In this document: piece by piece, positions 35,232 to 44,830 of the stretch
How the letters are laid out: the number at the start of each line of letters is the position of its first letter
Position numbering within the stretch: position 1 is the first letter of the stretch
Assembly (NCBI RefSeq): GCF_003056335.1
Contig: NZ_PYWA01000011.1
Location: 1 to 64,000, forward strand
DNA length: 64,000 nt
Direction: 5' to 3'
DNA from: Paracoccus indicus
GTDB taxonomy: Bacteria; Pseudomonadota; Alphaproteobacteria; Rhodobacterales; Rhodobacteraceae
The notes under the pieces: generated by a model
Seen by the model: only the letters and a program-made list of their open reading frames with translations
Told to the model about the DNA's origin: nothing
Databases searched by the model: none
Program-made: the position numbers and the translations under genes

Positions 35232-36008
35232 TCAGCGGCCCTGCTGCGCCTCGATCGACAGGCGCAGCGCCTCGGTCAGGGCTTCGGGCGGCAGGCCGGT
35301 TTCCTGCTCCAGCCGCATCAGGCCGAAATGCACGCGGGCCAGTTCCTGGTAATAGCGGGCGAAGATAAAGTTGATCGACGCCCCCGCCACGGCACCGAAA
35401 ACAGGCGCCGCCTGCGCCGCCATCTTCTGGCCCAGGGACACCGACAGACGTGGGGCAACCTTGCTGACAAGGCTTTGCACCGTCTGACCACTGACCGACA
35501 GACGGGCTGCCAGCAGCCCCAAGTCGGTCTGATCGTCGGTGGTCATCGGACCCGCGGCGGCAAAGATGCGCAGGCATTCCAGACGCACCGCCTCGCTGTC
35601 GGGGTCCAGCCCGTGTTCGGCGGCGATATCCAGCATCGCCCTCAGCAGAAGCGTGACGGTGAAGGGCAGTTCGACCAGCGCACCGGCAAAACCTGCCGCG
35701 CCGCCCGCTGCGCCGCTGGCCGTGGAGAGCATCCGGTTGAACATATCGCCCCGGTCACGCAGCACGCGCCTGCTGCCCGAGGCCGCCGAAAACGCCCGCG
35801 TCAGCGCGGCCCGCGTGGCCCCGTCCAGACGGCTGCGCACGAAGGACGGCAGGCGCTGGATCAACCCCTCGGCCCCGTTGCCAAGACGCGCCATCATCTG
35901 CATTCCCAGCCCCTGCGCCTTGAGATATCGCAGGGCAAGGCGGTCGATCTGGGCGTGAACCGAGGGGTCAGCGATCGGCGGAAGAACCTGAGGCGTTTGC
36001 GGCGTCAT
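35232..36008 (-). CDS. EcsC-family protein
   Basis: The 258-residue product from MTPQTPQVLPPIADPS matches the EcsC family: a long helical region with Gly/Ala-rich stretches (ASGAAGGAAGFAGALVELPFTVTLLLRAMLDIAAEHGLDP) and APVFGAVAGASINFIFARYYQELARVHFGL in pieces. EcsC is named for a gene in an ABC transporter operon of Bacillus, but its role is unclear. The start at 36006-36008 lies inside the preceding GNAT gene (41-base overlap). Its stop abuts the stop of the convergent helicase gene. Confidence 0.85.
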   Translation of the reverse strand: MTPQTPQVLPPIADPSVHAQIDRLALRYLKAQGLGMQMMARLGNGAEGLIQRLPSFVRSRLDGATRAALTRAFSAASGSRRVLRDRGDMFNRMLSTASGAAGGAAGFAGALVELPFTVTLLLRAMLDIAAEHGLDPDSEAVRLECLRIFAAAGPMTTDDQTDLGLLAARLSVSGQTVQSLVSKVAPRLSVSLGQKMAAQAAPVFGAVAGASINFIFARYYQELARVHFGLMRLEQETGLPPEALTEALRLSIEAQQGR

Positions 36009-36564
36009 CACTGTCTTCTTTCGGATGTTCGACCACGACACAATCGTCATGGCCGGAAACGGGCGGCGGTGCGGGCTGGTCTGCAGGCTCGCGTTCGACG
36101 TCACCCGTGACCCCAACCCAGCCCCCCGGCCGAAGTTCCAGCCCCAGGACGCGGTCGGGATTGGTCGGCGGCGGCATCAGCACATCGTCCAGCCGCTGAA
36201 AGCCGAAGCGCGAATAATAGGGCGCATCCCCCACCAGCAGCACGCGGTCGAACCCCATCTGCGTCGCGCGGGTCAGGCTGTCGCGCATCAGCAGGCCACC
36301 AAGGCCCTCGCCCTGCGCGGTCGGGTGGACGGCAATGGGACCAAGCAACAGCACCGGCTTCCCACCCACGCGCACCGGCCAGAAGCGAATCGCCGCCGTC
36401 AGGATGCCGTCGCTGCGCAGCGCCAGGCACAGTTCGGCCACGCGAGGCACCCCGTCGCGCAGGCGATAGGACGACAGCGCCGTGCGGCCCGGCGCGAAGC
36501 ACAGATCATAGAGGGCTTCGACCTCGGGCGCGTCGGCCGGGGTCTCGGGGCAGATCTCGTACAT
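35968..36564 (-). CDS. GNAT-family N-acetyltransferase
   Basis: The 198-residue protein has a GNAT domain in the first 150 residues with the acetyl-CoA loop AVHPTAQGEGLGGLLM and DAPYYSRFGFQRL, the layout of the YhbS-like branch. A proline-rich and acidic tail (about 40 residues) follows and overlaps the EcsC start by 41 bases. The substrate is unknown. The start follows AGGAGGCGCG. Confidence 0.88.
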   Translation of the reverse strand: MYEICPETPADAPEVEALYDLCFAPGRTALSSYRLRDGVPRVAELCLALRSDGILTAAIRFWPVRVGGKPVLLLGPIAVHPTAQGEGLGGLLMRDSLTRATQMGFDRVLLVGDAPYYSRFGFQRLDDVLMPPPTNPDRVLGLELRPGGWVGVTGDVEREPADQPAPPPVSGHDDCVVVEHPKEDSDDAANASGSSADR

Positions 36565-36675
36565 CGCGCCTCCTGCTGCATCTGCGGCCCTTTAGCACGT
36601 CGGTTTGTCGGGCGGAACATTGCGAACCGGCAAAAGCGGTGGCAGGTTGGGCGCGCAACCCAACAGGAGGCCGAC

Positions 36676-37278
36676 ATGTTCTATCGCCCCGAAGCCGGAC
36701 ACGGCCTACCCCACAATCCCTTCAACGCGATCATCGCGCCCCGGCCCATCGGCTGGATCTCGACCCGCGGATCGCAGGGGGACAACCTTGCGCCCTATTC
36801 CTTCTTCAACGCCGTAGCCTATACGCCGCCGCAGGTGATGTTCGCCTCGACCGGGGCCAAGCCGGATCGCAAGGGGACCAAGGACAGCGTCGCCCAGATC
36901 ATCGAAACCGGCGTCTTTTGCGTCAACATCGCCACCGGCGATCTGCGCGACGCGGTGAACGCCAGCTCTGCCCCCCTGCCCGCCGGCACCAGCGAATTCG
37001 AGGCCGCAGGCATCGCCGCCGAGGAATGCACCACCATCGACTGCCTGCGCGTCGCCGATGCCGCCGCGAACCTGGAATGCCGCATGACACAGATCGTGCC
37101 GCTGGCGGGCGATCACAACTTCGCCGTCTTCGGCGTCGTCACGGGCGTGCACATGCGCGACGATTGCGTGGTCGAGGGTCGTTTCGATCCGCGTGCCGCA
37201 GGGGGATGGATTGCGCGCCTCGGCTATAAGGATTACGCGGCCGTGCACGATCTTTTCGAAATGGACCGCCCTGCATGA
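36676..37278 (+). CDS. flavin reductase-like (FMN-binding split-barrel) protein
   Basis: The 200-residue product from [27 protein letters not shown] belongs to the flavin reductase-like, FMN-binding split-barrel family. [36 protein letters not shown] is the conserved FMN site (seen in pieces). It probably binds FMN and acts as an oxidoreductase of unknown substrate. The start follows AGGAGGCCGAC. It overlaps apt by four bases (ATGA), so the two are coupled. Confidence 0.9.
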   Translation: MFYRPEAGHGLPHNPFNAIIAPRPIGWISTRGSQGDNLAPYSFFNAVAYTPPQVMFASTGAKPDRKGTKDSVAQIIETGVFCVNIATGDLRDAVNASSAPLPAGTSEFEAAGIAAEECTTIDCLRVADAAANLECRMTQIVPLAGDHNFAVFGVVTGVHMRDDCVVEGRFDPRAAGGWIARLGYKDYAAVHDLFEMDRPA

Positions 37279-37808
37279 ACCGCACCGTCAAGGACTATGT
37301 CCGCTCCATCCACGACTTCCCGCATGAAGGCATCATCTTCCGCGATGTGACCACGCTGTTCGCCGATGCGCGCGGCTTTCGCATGGCGGTCGATCAGCTG
37401 CTGCACGCCTATGCCGGCACGCGCATCGACAAGGTCGTTGGCCTCGAGGCGCGCGGCTTCATCCTTGGCGGCGCGGTGGCCCATCAGCTGTCCACCGGCT
37501 TCGTGCCGATCCGCAAGAAGGGAAAGCTGCCAGGCGCGGTCATCTCGGAAGCCTATCAACTGGAATACGGCGAGGCGATCATGGAGATCCATGACGACGC
37601 ACTGAAGCCCGGTGAGAAGGTGCTGATCGTCGACGACCTGCTGGCCACCGGCGGCACCGCCGAGGCCGCCATCAAGCTGTGCCGCCGCCTTGGCGCCGAG
37701 GTCGTGGGCTGCGCCTTCGTCATCGACCTGCCGGAACTGGGCGGTCGCGCCCTGCTGGAAAAGCTGGAAATGCCCGTCCACGCGCTGTGTGAATTCGAGG
37801 GCGCCTAG
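37275..37808 (+). CDS. apt: adenine phosphoribosyltransferase
   Basis: Apt salvages adenine to AMP using PRPP. The 177-residue enzyme has the PRPP-binding motif [16 protein letters not shown] near residue 117, the family's [11 protein letters not shown], and [12 protein letters not shown] in the hood region. The length is normal. The start overlaps the preceding flavin protein gene, and the stop overlaps the end of the convergent oxidase gene by four bases. Confidence 0.96.
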   Translation: MNRTVKDYVRSIHDFPHEGIIFRDVTTLFADARGFRMAVDQLLHAYAGTRIDKVVGLEARGFILGGAVAHQLSTGFVPIRKKGKLPGAVISEAYQLEYGEAIMEIHDDALKPGEKVLIVDDLLATGGTAEAAIKLCRRLGAEVVGCAFVIDLPELGGRALLEKLEMPVHALCEFEGA

Positions 37809-39202
37809 GCCAGCACCGCGCCGGGGTTCATGATGCCTGCCGGGTCCAGCGCCGCCTTGATGCTGCGCATGACCTGCAGGCGCACCGGATCGCCCCAATG
37901 CGCCAGATCGGCGGCTTTCAGGCGGCCAACGCCGTGTTCGGCCGAAAACGACCCGCCGCGTTCGACGACCATCTGGTGGATGCGGCGGGACATCTCTTTC
38001 CTGACATCGTCGTATTCCCCACGCTGGCGACCTTCGGCGGGGAACAGGTTATAGTGCAGGTTACCGTCGCCCAGATGCCCGAAGCAGTTGATACGCATGT
38101 CGCCCTCGGCAGCGATCATGGCGCTGGCGTCGGTGATGAAATGCGTGATCTCGGTCAGGGGCAGGCTGATGTCATGGCTGGCGATCGCGCCGACATGACG
38201 GTTGGCCAAGGGGATATGTTCGCGCAGGGCCCACAAGTCGGCGGCCTGCTGGCCGGACTGGGCGATCACGCCGTCGCTGACCAGTCCCGCCTCGGATGCG
38301 GCGATGAACAGGTTTTCCAGCGCCTCATCGGCTGACAGGCCCGCTGGCAGGCCGACCTCGGTCAGGATCAGCCAGTCGGGGCGCGTATTGAAGGGCTGCC
38401 GCATCTCCGGAAAGGCCGCATCCAGGAACCGCAGCCCCTGCCCCGAGATCAGCTCGAACGCCGTGACGCCGCCTGACATGCGCGCCTGCGCCAAAGACAG
38501 CAGCGACAAGGCGGCGGCGGGGCTGTCCACGACCATCATCGCAACGCCCGTTTCGGCAGACTTCGGGGCCAGCACCAGCGACGCCGCGGTGATGATCCCC
38601 AACGTTCCTTCCGCCCCGATCATCAGGTCACGGATGTCATAGCCGGTGTTGTCCTTGCGCAACCGCTTGAGGTCGCGCAGGATGCTGCCGTCCGGCATCA
38701 CCGCCTCGACACCCAGGCACAGGGCGCGGGCATTGCCGTATCGCAACACGTTGACGCCACCCGCGTTGGTCGACAGCACACCGCCGATCTGGGCGCTGCC
38801 TTGTGACGCCAACGACAGAGGGAACTGACGCCCGACCGCATCAGCCGCATCCCGCGCCGCCTGCAGGGTCGCGCCGGATTCGGCGATCATCACACCTTCC
38901 TCGGGGAAGGTTTCGCGAATGGCAGTCATCCGTTCCATCGACAGGATCAGGGGTGCGGGACCGTCCGACATGATCTGACCGCCGACCAACCCCGTCCCAC
39001 CGCCACGCGGGACGACCGGCACGCGGGCTTGGGCGCAGGCGCGGATGATGGCGGCGGTTTCCTCGACATTGCGCGGCGCCGCGATCAGACCCGCCTGCCC
39101 GTGATACCGACCGCGCGGCTCCTCGGTATAATGGGGGGCGGGATCGCGCAGAACACCGTCAGGCAGTCGGGCGGCAAGGGCCTTGTCGGCGGCATTCAGC
39201 AT
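37805..39202 (-). CDS. FAD-linked 2-hydroxyacid oxidoreductase (GlcD/D2HGDH-like)
   Basis: The 465-residue protein has the PCMH-type FAD domain ([32 protein letters not shown] in pieces near residues 60-92). Its C-terminal FAD-oxidase domain contains the metal-site motif [16 protein letters not shown] and the ending [11 protein letters not shown]. This is the family of D-lactate, glycolate and D-2-hydroxyglutarate dehydrogenases. No glcE/glcF neighbours are present, so a stand-alone D-2-hydroxyacid dehydrogenase is more likely. The substrate is not defined. Confidence 0.9.
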   Translation of the reverse strand: MLNAADKALAARLPDGVLRDPAPHYTEEPRGRYHGQAGLIAAPRNVEETAAIIRACAQARVPVVPRGGGTGLVGGQIMSDGPAPLILSMERMTAIRETFPEEGVMIAESGATLQAARDAADAVGRQFPLSLASQGSAQIGGVLSTNAGGVNVLRYGNARALCLGVEAVMPDGSILRDLKRLRKDNTGYDIRDLMIGAEGTLGIITAASLVLAPKSAETGVAMMVVDSPAAALSLLSLAQARMSGGVTAFELISGQGLRFLDAAFPEMRQPFNTRPDWLILTEVGLPAGLSADEALENLFIAASEAGLVSDGVIAQSGQQAADLWALREHIPLANRHVGAIASHDISLPLTEITHFITDASAMIAAEGDMRINCFGHLGDGNLHYNLFPAEGRQRGEYDDVRKEMSRRIHQMVVERGGSFSAEHGVGRLKAADLAHWGDPVRLQVMRSIKAALDPAGIMNPGAVLA

Positions 39203-39214
39203 GGTGGTCCCCCT

Positions 39215-39799
39215 TCAGCGGATGTCGGTCTTGCCGCGCCGGTCGCTGCGCAGATTGGCGAACAGCACATGGTTGCGCCAGCGCCCGTTGATCTGCAGAT
39301 AGCTTTGCGCGACGCCCTCGTATTTGAAGCCGGATTTTTCCAGCACCCCGCGCGAGGCTGCGTTTTCCGGCAGGCAGGCCGCCTCGATCCGTGACAGGTC
39401 CAGTTCAGTGAAGGCATGGTGGACCAGGATGCCGATCGCCTCGCGCATATAGCCGTTGCGGGCATAGGGCTGGCCGATCCAATAGCCGATGGTCGCGGAC
39501 TGGGCAGGACCACGGCGGATGTTGTCCATGGTGATCGCGCCCAGCAACACGCCGTCGCGGCGCACCAGAAACAGCGGAAAGGCCGTTCCCGCCTTGCTGG
39601 CACGCGCGGCCCAATAGACGCGGTTGGTGAAGCTTTTCCGCGACAGGTGATCGGGCGACCAGACGGGTTCCCACGGCACCAGAAAATCGCGGCTTTCCGA
39701 TCTCAGCGCCGTCCAGGCGCCGAAATCGGAATGTGTGGGCAGACGCAGCACGATCCGTTCGGCTTCCAGCCGAAAAGGACGGCGGCGTCCCAGCATCAT
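39215..39799 (-). CDS. GNAT-family acetyltransferase, RimJ-like
   Basis: The 194-residue protein follows the RimJ/RimL protein N-acetyltransferase pattern: ERIVLRLPTHSDFGAW at the start, IGYWIGQPYARNGYMREAIGILVHHAF as the acetyl-CoA site, and RIEAACLPENAASRGVLEKSGFKYEGVA. It may acetylate a ribosomal protein's N-terminus, though the target is unproved. The ATG at 39797-39799 overlaps the M16 peptidase stop (ATGA); the second codon is also ATG. Confidence 0.9.
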   Translation of the reverse strand: MMLGRRRPFRLEAERIVLRLPTHSDFGAWTALRSESRDFLVPWEPVWSPDHLSRKSFTNRVYWAARASKAGTAFPLFLVRRDGVLLGAITMDNIRRGPAQSATIGYWIGQPYARNGYMREAIGILVHHAFTELDLSRIEAACLPENAASRGVLEKSGFKYEGVAQSYLQINGRWRNHVLFANLRSDRRGKTDIR

Positions 39800-41070
39800 G
39801 CGGCCAGTCGGGCGGCCAGCGCCTCGCGCGTCGGGGCATTGGCGACGGGACCGTAAAGCGCCAATGCCGGACGGGCGCGGGACAGCAGTCCTTCGGCATG
39901 GGCGCGCACATCTGCCGCCGTGACCGAGGCGATCTTTTCCGCAACTTCGGCCGGGTCGGGCACGCGGCCCCAGATGGCCAGCGTCCGCGCCATGCGTTCC
40001 GCCTGCGCCGAGGGGCTTTCCAGCCCCATCAGCAGCCCCGCACGCAGCTGCGCCTTGGCGCGGGCGATCTCGGCCTCGGACATGTCCTCGGCGGCGCGCT
40101 TCATCTCGTCGATGGTCAGATTGGTCAGATCGGCCAGATCATCGCCGCCCGTTCCGGCATAGATGGTCAGCATGCCGGTGTCATCGTGGAACCCGGACTG
40201 CGCAAAGATGGTATAGCAGAGGCCGCGTTCCTCGCGCACCTTCTGGAACAGCCGCGACGACATTCCTCCGCCAAGCGCCGAGGAGAATATCTGCGCCGCA
40301 TAGAAATCGGGCGCCATGTATCCCGGCCCTTCCAGCGCCAATGCGAAATGCGCCTGTTCCAGCTGCTTGACCTGGCGCGTTTCGCGGCCTTGCCAAGTGG
40401 CGGCCTCGCGCGGGGCCTGCTGGATGGGCTTCATATGGCCCAGCACCTTTTCGGCCAGGCGCACGATTCGGTCGTGATCGACCGCACCCGCGGCTGCCAC
40501 CACCATCTGCCCGGGGCCATAGTTTTCGGACACGAAGCCCGCCAGATCGGCGCGACCAAAGCTGCCGACGCGTTCGGCGGGGCCCAGGATGGTGCGCCCC
40601 ATGGCCTGATCGGGATAGGCGGCCTCTTGCAACCAGTCGAAGATGATGTCGTCGGGCGTGTCCATGGACTGCCCGATTTCCTGCAGGATGACGCCACGCT
40701 CGACCTCGATCTCGCGCTGGTCGAAGGCGGGGTTCAACACGATGTCGCTGATGACGTCGAAGGCCAGATCGACGTCATCCTCCAGCACGCGGACGTAATA
40801 GGCCGTCGCATCGCGCGAGGTATAGGCGTTGATGTAACCGCCCACATCCTCGATCGCCTCGGCGATCTGCAGAGCACTGCGCTTGGCCGTGCCTTTGAAG
40901 GCCATGTGTTCAAGGAAATGCGCGATGCCGTTCTGTTCGGCACGTTCGTTCCGGCCACCGGCGCTGACCCAGATGCCAAGCGCTGCCGAATGCAGGCCGG
41001 GCATCTGGCGCGTCACGATGGACAGGCCGTTGGGAAGGGTCGTCAGTCTGGGGGTGGGGTCTTGGGTCAA
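39796..41070 (-). CDS. M16-family zinc peptidase (mitochondrial processing peptidase-like)
   Basis: The 424-residue protein has the inverted zinc motif HFLEH at 51-55 with the distal Glu in GVILQEIGQ (about 131). A second, inactive M16 repeat forms the C-terminal half, as in single-chain bacterial relatives of the mitochondrial processing peptidase beta subunit. The start appears to be TTG (41068-41070) behind GGAGAACCAA, overlapping the thrC stop; the next in-frame Met is residue 23 and would remove conserved sequence. The thrC-M16-GNAT order is common in Rhodobacterales. Confidence 0.93.
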   Translation of the reverse strand: MTQDPTPRLTTLPNGLSIVTRQMPGLHSAALGIWVSAGGRNERAEQNGIAHFLEHMAFKGTAKRSALQIAEAIEDVGGYINAYTSRDATAYYVRVLEDDVDLAFDVISDIVLNPAFDQREIEVERGVILQEIGQSMDTPDDIIFDWLQEAAYPDQAMGRTILGPAERVGSFGRADLAGFVSENYGPGQMVVAAAGAVDHDRIVRLAEKVLGHMKPIQQAPREAATWQGRETRQVKQLEQAHFALALEGPGYMAPDFYAAQIFSSALGGGMSSRLFQKVREERGLCYTIFAQSGFHDDTGMLTIYAGTGGDDLADLTNLTIDEMKRAAEDMSEAEIARAKAQLRAGLLMGLESPSAQAERMARTLAIWGRVPDPAEVAEKIASVTAADVRAHAEGLLSRARPALALYGPVANAPTREALAARLAA

Positions 41071-42443
41071 TTGGTTCTCCGCTCGAGGATCAGCGATTTA
41101 AGCGCCTCGACGTCATTTTCAACCCGGGTCACGCGCTCGGGCAGGTCGAACAGGTCGGCCATATGGGGCGGCAGGTCCGGGCGGATCCCGATGGCACGTT
41201 CGACGGCATCGGGGAATTTCGCGGGATGGGCGGTGGCCAGCGTCACCATCGGTACGCCGGGTTCCAGGTGGCGGTTGGCGACGGCCACGCCCACGGCGCT
41301 ATGCGGGCAGAGGATCTCTCCGGTCGCCTCGCGCATGGCGCGGATGGTGTCCAGCGTCTCGTCCTCGGACACACGGCCCGAGAGGTATTGCTCGCGCAGG
41401 GTCTGCAGCGCGCCCTGGCTGATGGTGAAACCGCCCGACTTCAATTCGTCCATCAGCTGGCCGACCGCCCCGGCATCGCCGCCATAGGCCAGATAGAGCG
41501 CCCGTTCAAAATTCGAGCTGACCTGGATGTCCATCGACGGACTGATCGAGGGCTCGACCTCGCCCATCCGGTATTCGCCGCTGGTCAGCGCGCGGTGCAG
41601 GATGTCGTTCTGGTTCGTCGCCACGATCAGGCGGCGGATCGGCAGGCCCATCGACCGCGCGATGCTGCCTGCGAAGATGTCGCCGAAATTGCCGGTCGGC
41701 ACGCAGAAATCGGTCGGTCGCATGCCCAAGCTGGCGGTTGCCGTGAAGTAATAGACGATCTGCGCCACGACGCGTGCCCAGTTGATGCTGTTCACGCCGG
41801 CCAGCCCCACGTCGTCGCGGAAGGCATGGTCGTTGAACAGATCCTTGAGCCGCGCCTGGCAGTCGTCGAAATGACCCGTCAGGGCCAGCGCATGGATGTT
41901 CTGGGCGGCGGGCGTCGTCATCTGGCGGCGCTGTACCTCGCTGACGCGGCCATGGGGATACATGATGAAGACGTCGACATTCTCGATGCCGCTGAATGCC
42001 TCGATGGCGGCGCTGCCGGTATCGCCCGAGGTCGCGCCCACGATGGTGATCTTCTGGCCCGACCGCTTCAGCGCGATGCGGAACAGCTGTGCGATCAGCT
42101 GCATTGCGAAGTCCTTGAAGGCCAGCGTCGGGCCGTGGAACAGCTCGAGCAGGTGATGACCGGGGGCCAGCTGCACGAGGGGCGCACGGGCGGCGTGGCT
42201 GATGCGGGCATAGGCGCGGTCGATGGCGCCGCGCAATTCGTCATCGGTGAAGCTGCCGGTCGTGAAGGGGCGCACGACGCGGAAGGCGACCTCCTCGTAG
42301 GACAGGCCGTCCAGGTCGGCCAGGCCTTCGAAGGTCGGAATGGTTTCCGGCAGATACAGCCCCCCGTCACGGGCCAGCCCGGACAGCATGGCCTGTTCGA
42401 AGTTCAGAACCGGGGCCTGACCCCGCGTCGAGACGTAACGCAT
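41067..42443 (-). CDS. thrC: threonine synthase
   Basis: A PLP enzyme that makes threonine from O-phosphohomoserine. The 458-residue product starts MRYVSTRGQAPVLNFEQAMLSGLARDGGLYLPE. The PLP lysine is in GPTLAFKDFAMQL (K110), and GATSGDTGSAAIEAF is the phosphate-binding loop. It is the long (fungal/E. coli-like) class. It lies 10 bases downstream of the SURF1 gene on the same strand. Confidence 0.96.
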   Translation of the reverse strand: MRYVSTRGQAPVLNFEQAMLSGLARDGGLYLPETIPTFEGLADLDGLSYEEVAFRVVRPFTTGSFTDDELRGAIDRAYARISHAARAPLVQLAPGHHLLELFHGPTLAFKDFAMQLIAQLFRIALKRSGQKITIVGATSGDTGSAAIEAFSGIENVDVFIMYPHGRVSEVQRRQMTTPAAQNIHALALTGHFDDCQARLKDLFNDHAFRDDVGLAGVNSINWARVVAQIVYYFTATASLGMRPTDFCVPTGNFGDIFAGSIARSMGLPIRRLIVATNQNDILHRALTSGEYRMGEVEPSISPSMDIQVSSNFERALYLAYGGDAGAVGQLMDELKSGGFTISQGALQTLREQYLSGRVSEDETLDTIRAMREATGEILCPHSAVGVAVANRHLEPGVPMVTLATAHPAKFPDAVERAIGIRPDLPPHMADLFDLPERVTRVENDVEALKSLILERRTN

Positions 42444-42453
42444 CGGAAATCCT

Positions 42454-43125
42454 TCAATAGCTGCGCTGTCTGATACGCCAGATCAACGCCAGTGTCATCA
42501 CCGCCCAGACCGCCGCGATCATGAACCATTGCACGGCATAGGAGAGGTGGTTGTTTGGAATGCGCTCTATGGTAACGGGCATGGGCGTGACGCCCTGCGC
42601 CTGTCCTTCCACGAAGCTGGCGACGACCAGCACGGGTTCGGTATCCAGATGGCGGGCCATGGCATCGACGTCGCGGGCGAACCAGATGTTCTCATCCAGA
42701 TTGGGCGCGGGGGTCGAGCTGCCGGTATCGGCCGGCCAATGCAGGTTGCCCGTCACCTTCAGCCGGGTCGGCCCGCGTTCCAGATGGCGGGCCTCCTGCG
42801 GGATGAAGCCGCGGTCCAGCAGGATGGCGCGCCCGTCGTCGGTGACGAAGCGCGACACGACCTGATAGCCCGCGCCCTGATCGCGCATCTGCGACAGGAC
42901 GTCGATTTCCTGCCCCGTGGTGGTGCCGGTCACGGTCACGGGCAGGTATTTCATTGACGGATCGACCTGGTCGGGCAGCGGCACCGGATCGCCCTGGATG
43001 CCCGCGGTGATCTTGTCCAGCATCCCCTGCTTCCACGCCATGCGGTCCAGTTGCCACAGCCCCAGCTGGATCAGGATGGTACAGCCGAGGATGCCGAGGA
43101 TCAGGGGGAACAGGTAACGGCGCAT
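42454..43125 (-). CDS. SURF1-family cytochrome oxidase assembly protein
   Basis: The 223-residue protein has an N-terminal membrane segment (YLFPLILGILGCTILIQLGLWQLDRMAWK in pieces) and a second near the C-terminus (YAVQWFMIAAVWAVMTLALIW), with a periplasmic domain between. That is the SURF1 plan; SURF1 helps insert heme a into subunit I of aa3-type oxidases. It follows ctaE after a terminator, but on the same strand and in the usual Paracoccus order. Confidence 0.93.
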   Translation of the reverse strand: MRRYLFPLILGILGCTILIQLGLWQLDRMAWKQGMLDKITAGIQGDPVPLPDQVDPSMKYLPVTVTGTTTGQEIDVLSQMRDQGAGYQVVSRFVTDDGRAILLDRGFIPQEARHLERGPTRLKVTGNLHWPADTGSSTPAPNLDENIWFARDVDAMARHLDTEPVLVVASFVEGQAQGVTPMPVTIERIPNNHLSYAVQWFMIAAVWAVMTLALIWRIRQRSY

Positions 43126-43148
43126 TCACACGCTCCGGATAGGGCAAC

Positions 43149-43180
43149 GAAAAACGCGCGGAGGAGGTCCCCCGCGCGTT
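43149..43180 (-). terminator. terminator of the ctaC-ctaE operon
   Basis: On the minus strand AACGCGCGG pairs with CCGCGCGTT, followed by TTTT. It is 21 bases past the ctaE stop. The surf1 gene must be read by leak-through or its own promoter. Confidence 0.85.
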
Positions 43181-43201
43181 CCGGATGTCACGGTCGGGGG
43201 A

Positions 43202-44029
43202 TCAGCTGCCCCAGATATAGATCACGGCAAACAGCACCAGCCAGATCACGTCGACGAAGTGCCAGTACCAGGCCGCAGCCTCGAACCCCAGATGCTGGTT
43301 CTGGGTCATCTGGCCGCGCATCAGGCGGATCAGGCAGACGAACAGGAAGATCGTGCCGATGATGACGTGGATGCCGTGGAAGCCCGTGGCGATGTAGAAG
43401 GCCGAGGCATAGGAGGTGTCGGCCAGGCCGAAGGCCGCATGGCTGTATTCATAGGCCTGCAGCAGGGTGAACAGCAGACCCAGGACCACGGCGACGATCA
43501 GGCCGTTGATGGTGGTCTTGCGGTCGCCTTCATGGACCAGCGCATGGTGGGCCCAGGTGACGGCCACGCCAGACAGCAGCAGGATCAGCGTGTTGATGAA
43601 GGGCAGATGCCAAGGGTCGAAGGTCACGATGCCCTCGGGCGGCCAGACGCCATCGGTGATGGGGCTGTTCTCGCCCATCGGGTACAGCGCGTTCTTGATG
43701 AAGTTCCAGAACAGCGTGACGAACAGCATCGCCTCGGACATGACGAACAGCAGGAAGCCGTACTGCAGGCCGATGCGGACGACGGGGGTGTGGTCGCCCT
43801 GCTCACCCTCGCGGATCATGTCCGCCCACCAGCCGAAGCTGACATAGCAGGTGCCGATGAAGCCGATGGCGAACATCCAGGGGCCGGTGATCTCGGCGCC
43901 TGCGATGGTGACCTGACCGGTCATCCATGCAACCGCACCGAACAGCATGACGAAGACCGCCACCGCCGCCAGGAAGGGCCAGACCGAGGCCGGAAGAATA
44001 TGGTAGTCGTGGTTCTTAGCATGCGCCAT
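43202..44029 (-). CDS. ctaE: cytochrome c oxidase subunit III (aa3 type)
   Basis: The 275-residue membrane protein begins [36 protein letters not shown]. It has seven hydrophobic segments, the WPPEGI motif, and the C-terminal [27 protein letters not shown] typical of COX3. It stabilises subunit I and the proton uptake path. The operon here is ctaC-ctaB-small ORF-ctaG-ctaE; subunit I (ctaD) is not in the window. Confidence 0.97.
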   Translation of the reverse strand: MAHAKNHDYHILPASVWPFLAAVAVFVMLFGAVAWMTGQVTIAGAEITGPWMFAIGFIGTCYVSFGWWADMIREGEQGDHTPVVRIGLQYGFLLFVMSEAMLFVTLFWNFIKNALYPMGENSPITDGVWPPEGIVTFDPWHLPFINTLILLLSGVAVTWAHHALVHEGDRKTTINGLIVAVVLGLLFTLLQAYEYSHAAFGLADTSYASAFYIATGFHGIHVIIGTIFLFVCLIRLMRGQMTQNQHLGFEAAAWYWHFVDVIWLVLFAVIYIWGS

Positions 44030-44060
44030 GTCGGATCCCCGTCGGCTCCCCTAGTTCGTC

Positions 44061-44633
44061 TTAGTTGATGTTTTCGGCAGGTGCCGTGTCAAGCGCCGCC
44101 GAGCGCGGCTCTGTCAGGTGGAAGGTATAGGACAGCGTGATGTCGCGCACGTAATCCGCATCCGGATCGTCCACCAGCTCGGGGTCGACATAGAAGCTGA
44201 CCGGCATTTCCACCCGTTCGCCCGGCTGCAGCGTCTGTTCGGTGAAACAGAAGCACTGCACCTTGATGAAGTAATACCCCGCCACGTCCGGCGCGACGTT
44301 ATAGCTGGCCGTGCCCGTCAGCGGCTGGTCGGTGTCGTTCACCGCCTCGTAGAAGGCCAGCCCGTTCTCGCCGATCTTCAGGTCCATGCGGGTCTGCATG
44401 GGCCGGAAGGTCCAACCCAGATCGCTGTCGGTATTGGCGTCGAAACGCACGCGGACGGTTTCGTCCAGAACCTCGTCCGAGGCGGTCTCGGCCACCTGCG
44501 TGGTGCCGCCGAAGCCCGTGACCTGGCAGAACCAGTTGTAGAAGGGCACGGCCGCCCATGCCAGCGCGCCCATGGTCAGAACGACGCCAACCAGAATGGC
44601 TGCGGTGCGACCTTCGGGGCTGAGCCGTTTCAT
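44061..44633 (-). CDS. ctaG: cytochrome c oxidase assembly protein CtaG (Cox11 family)
   Basis: CtaG/Cox11 delivers copper to the CuB site of subunit I. The 190-residue chain has a short cytoplasmic start, one membrane segment ([27 protein letters not shown] in pieces), and a periplasmic beta domain. The copper-binding CFCF motif is in [10 protein letters not shown], and the Cys in NWFCQVTG near the membrane is also conserved. The start overlaps the preceding small gene by four bases. Confidence 0.95.
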   Translation of the reverse strand: MKRLSPEGRTAAILVGVVLTMGALAWAAVPFYNWFCQVTGFGGTTQVAETASDEVLDETVRVRFDANTDSDLGWTFRPMQTRMDLKIGENGLAFYEAVNDTDQPLTGTASYNVAPDVAGYYFIKVQCFCFTEQTLQPGERVEMPVSFYVDPELVDDPDADYVRDITLSYTFHLTEPRSAALDTAPAENIN

Positions 44634-44830
44634 TCTGCTTCTCCCTCGGGTTCCAGCGGGGTCAGGGACACGCGGGGCTGGTGGTCATAGCCCTCGATCA
44701 ACCCGCCTTGGCGAACCTTGACGACGGTCAGCCCGAAGACCAGCGCGACGAAGCAGAGTAGAACCAGCCCAAGACCGATGTTGCGCGACCGGCGCCGCCC
44801 GTGAATTTCATGTTCCGTCTGGATCGGCAT
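44630..44830 (-). CDS. small single-span membrane protein in the cta operon
   Basis: The 66-residue protein [17 protein letters not shown]... has a basic N-terminus, one membrane segment ([22 protein letters not shown]) and a short periplasmic tail. Its ATG shares a base with the ctaB stop (TGATG), and its stop overlaps the ctaG start (ATGA), so it is translated as part of the set. Small ORFs at this place occur in other alphaproteobacterial cta operons and have been linked to oxidase biogenesis (CoxF-like). I infer the same role from position only. A longer upstream frame is shadow over ctaB. Confidence 0.85.
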   Translation of the reverse strand: MPIQTEHEIHGRRRSRNIGLGLVLLCFVALVFGLTVVKVRQGGLIEGYDHQPRVSLTPLEPEGEAE

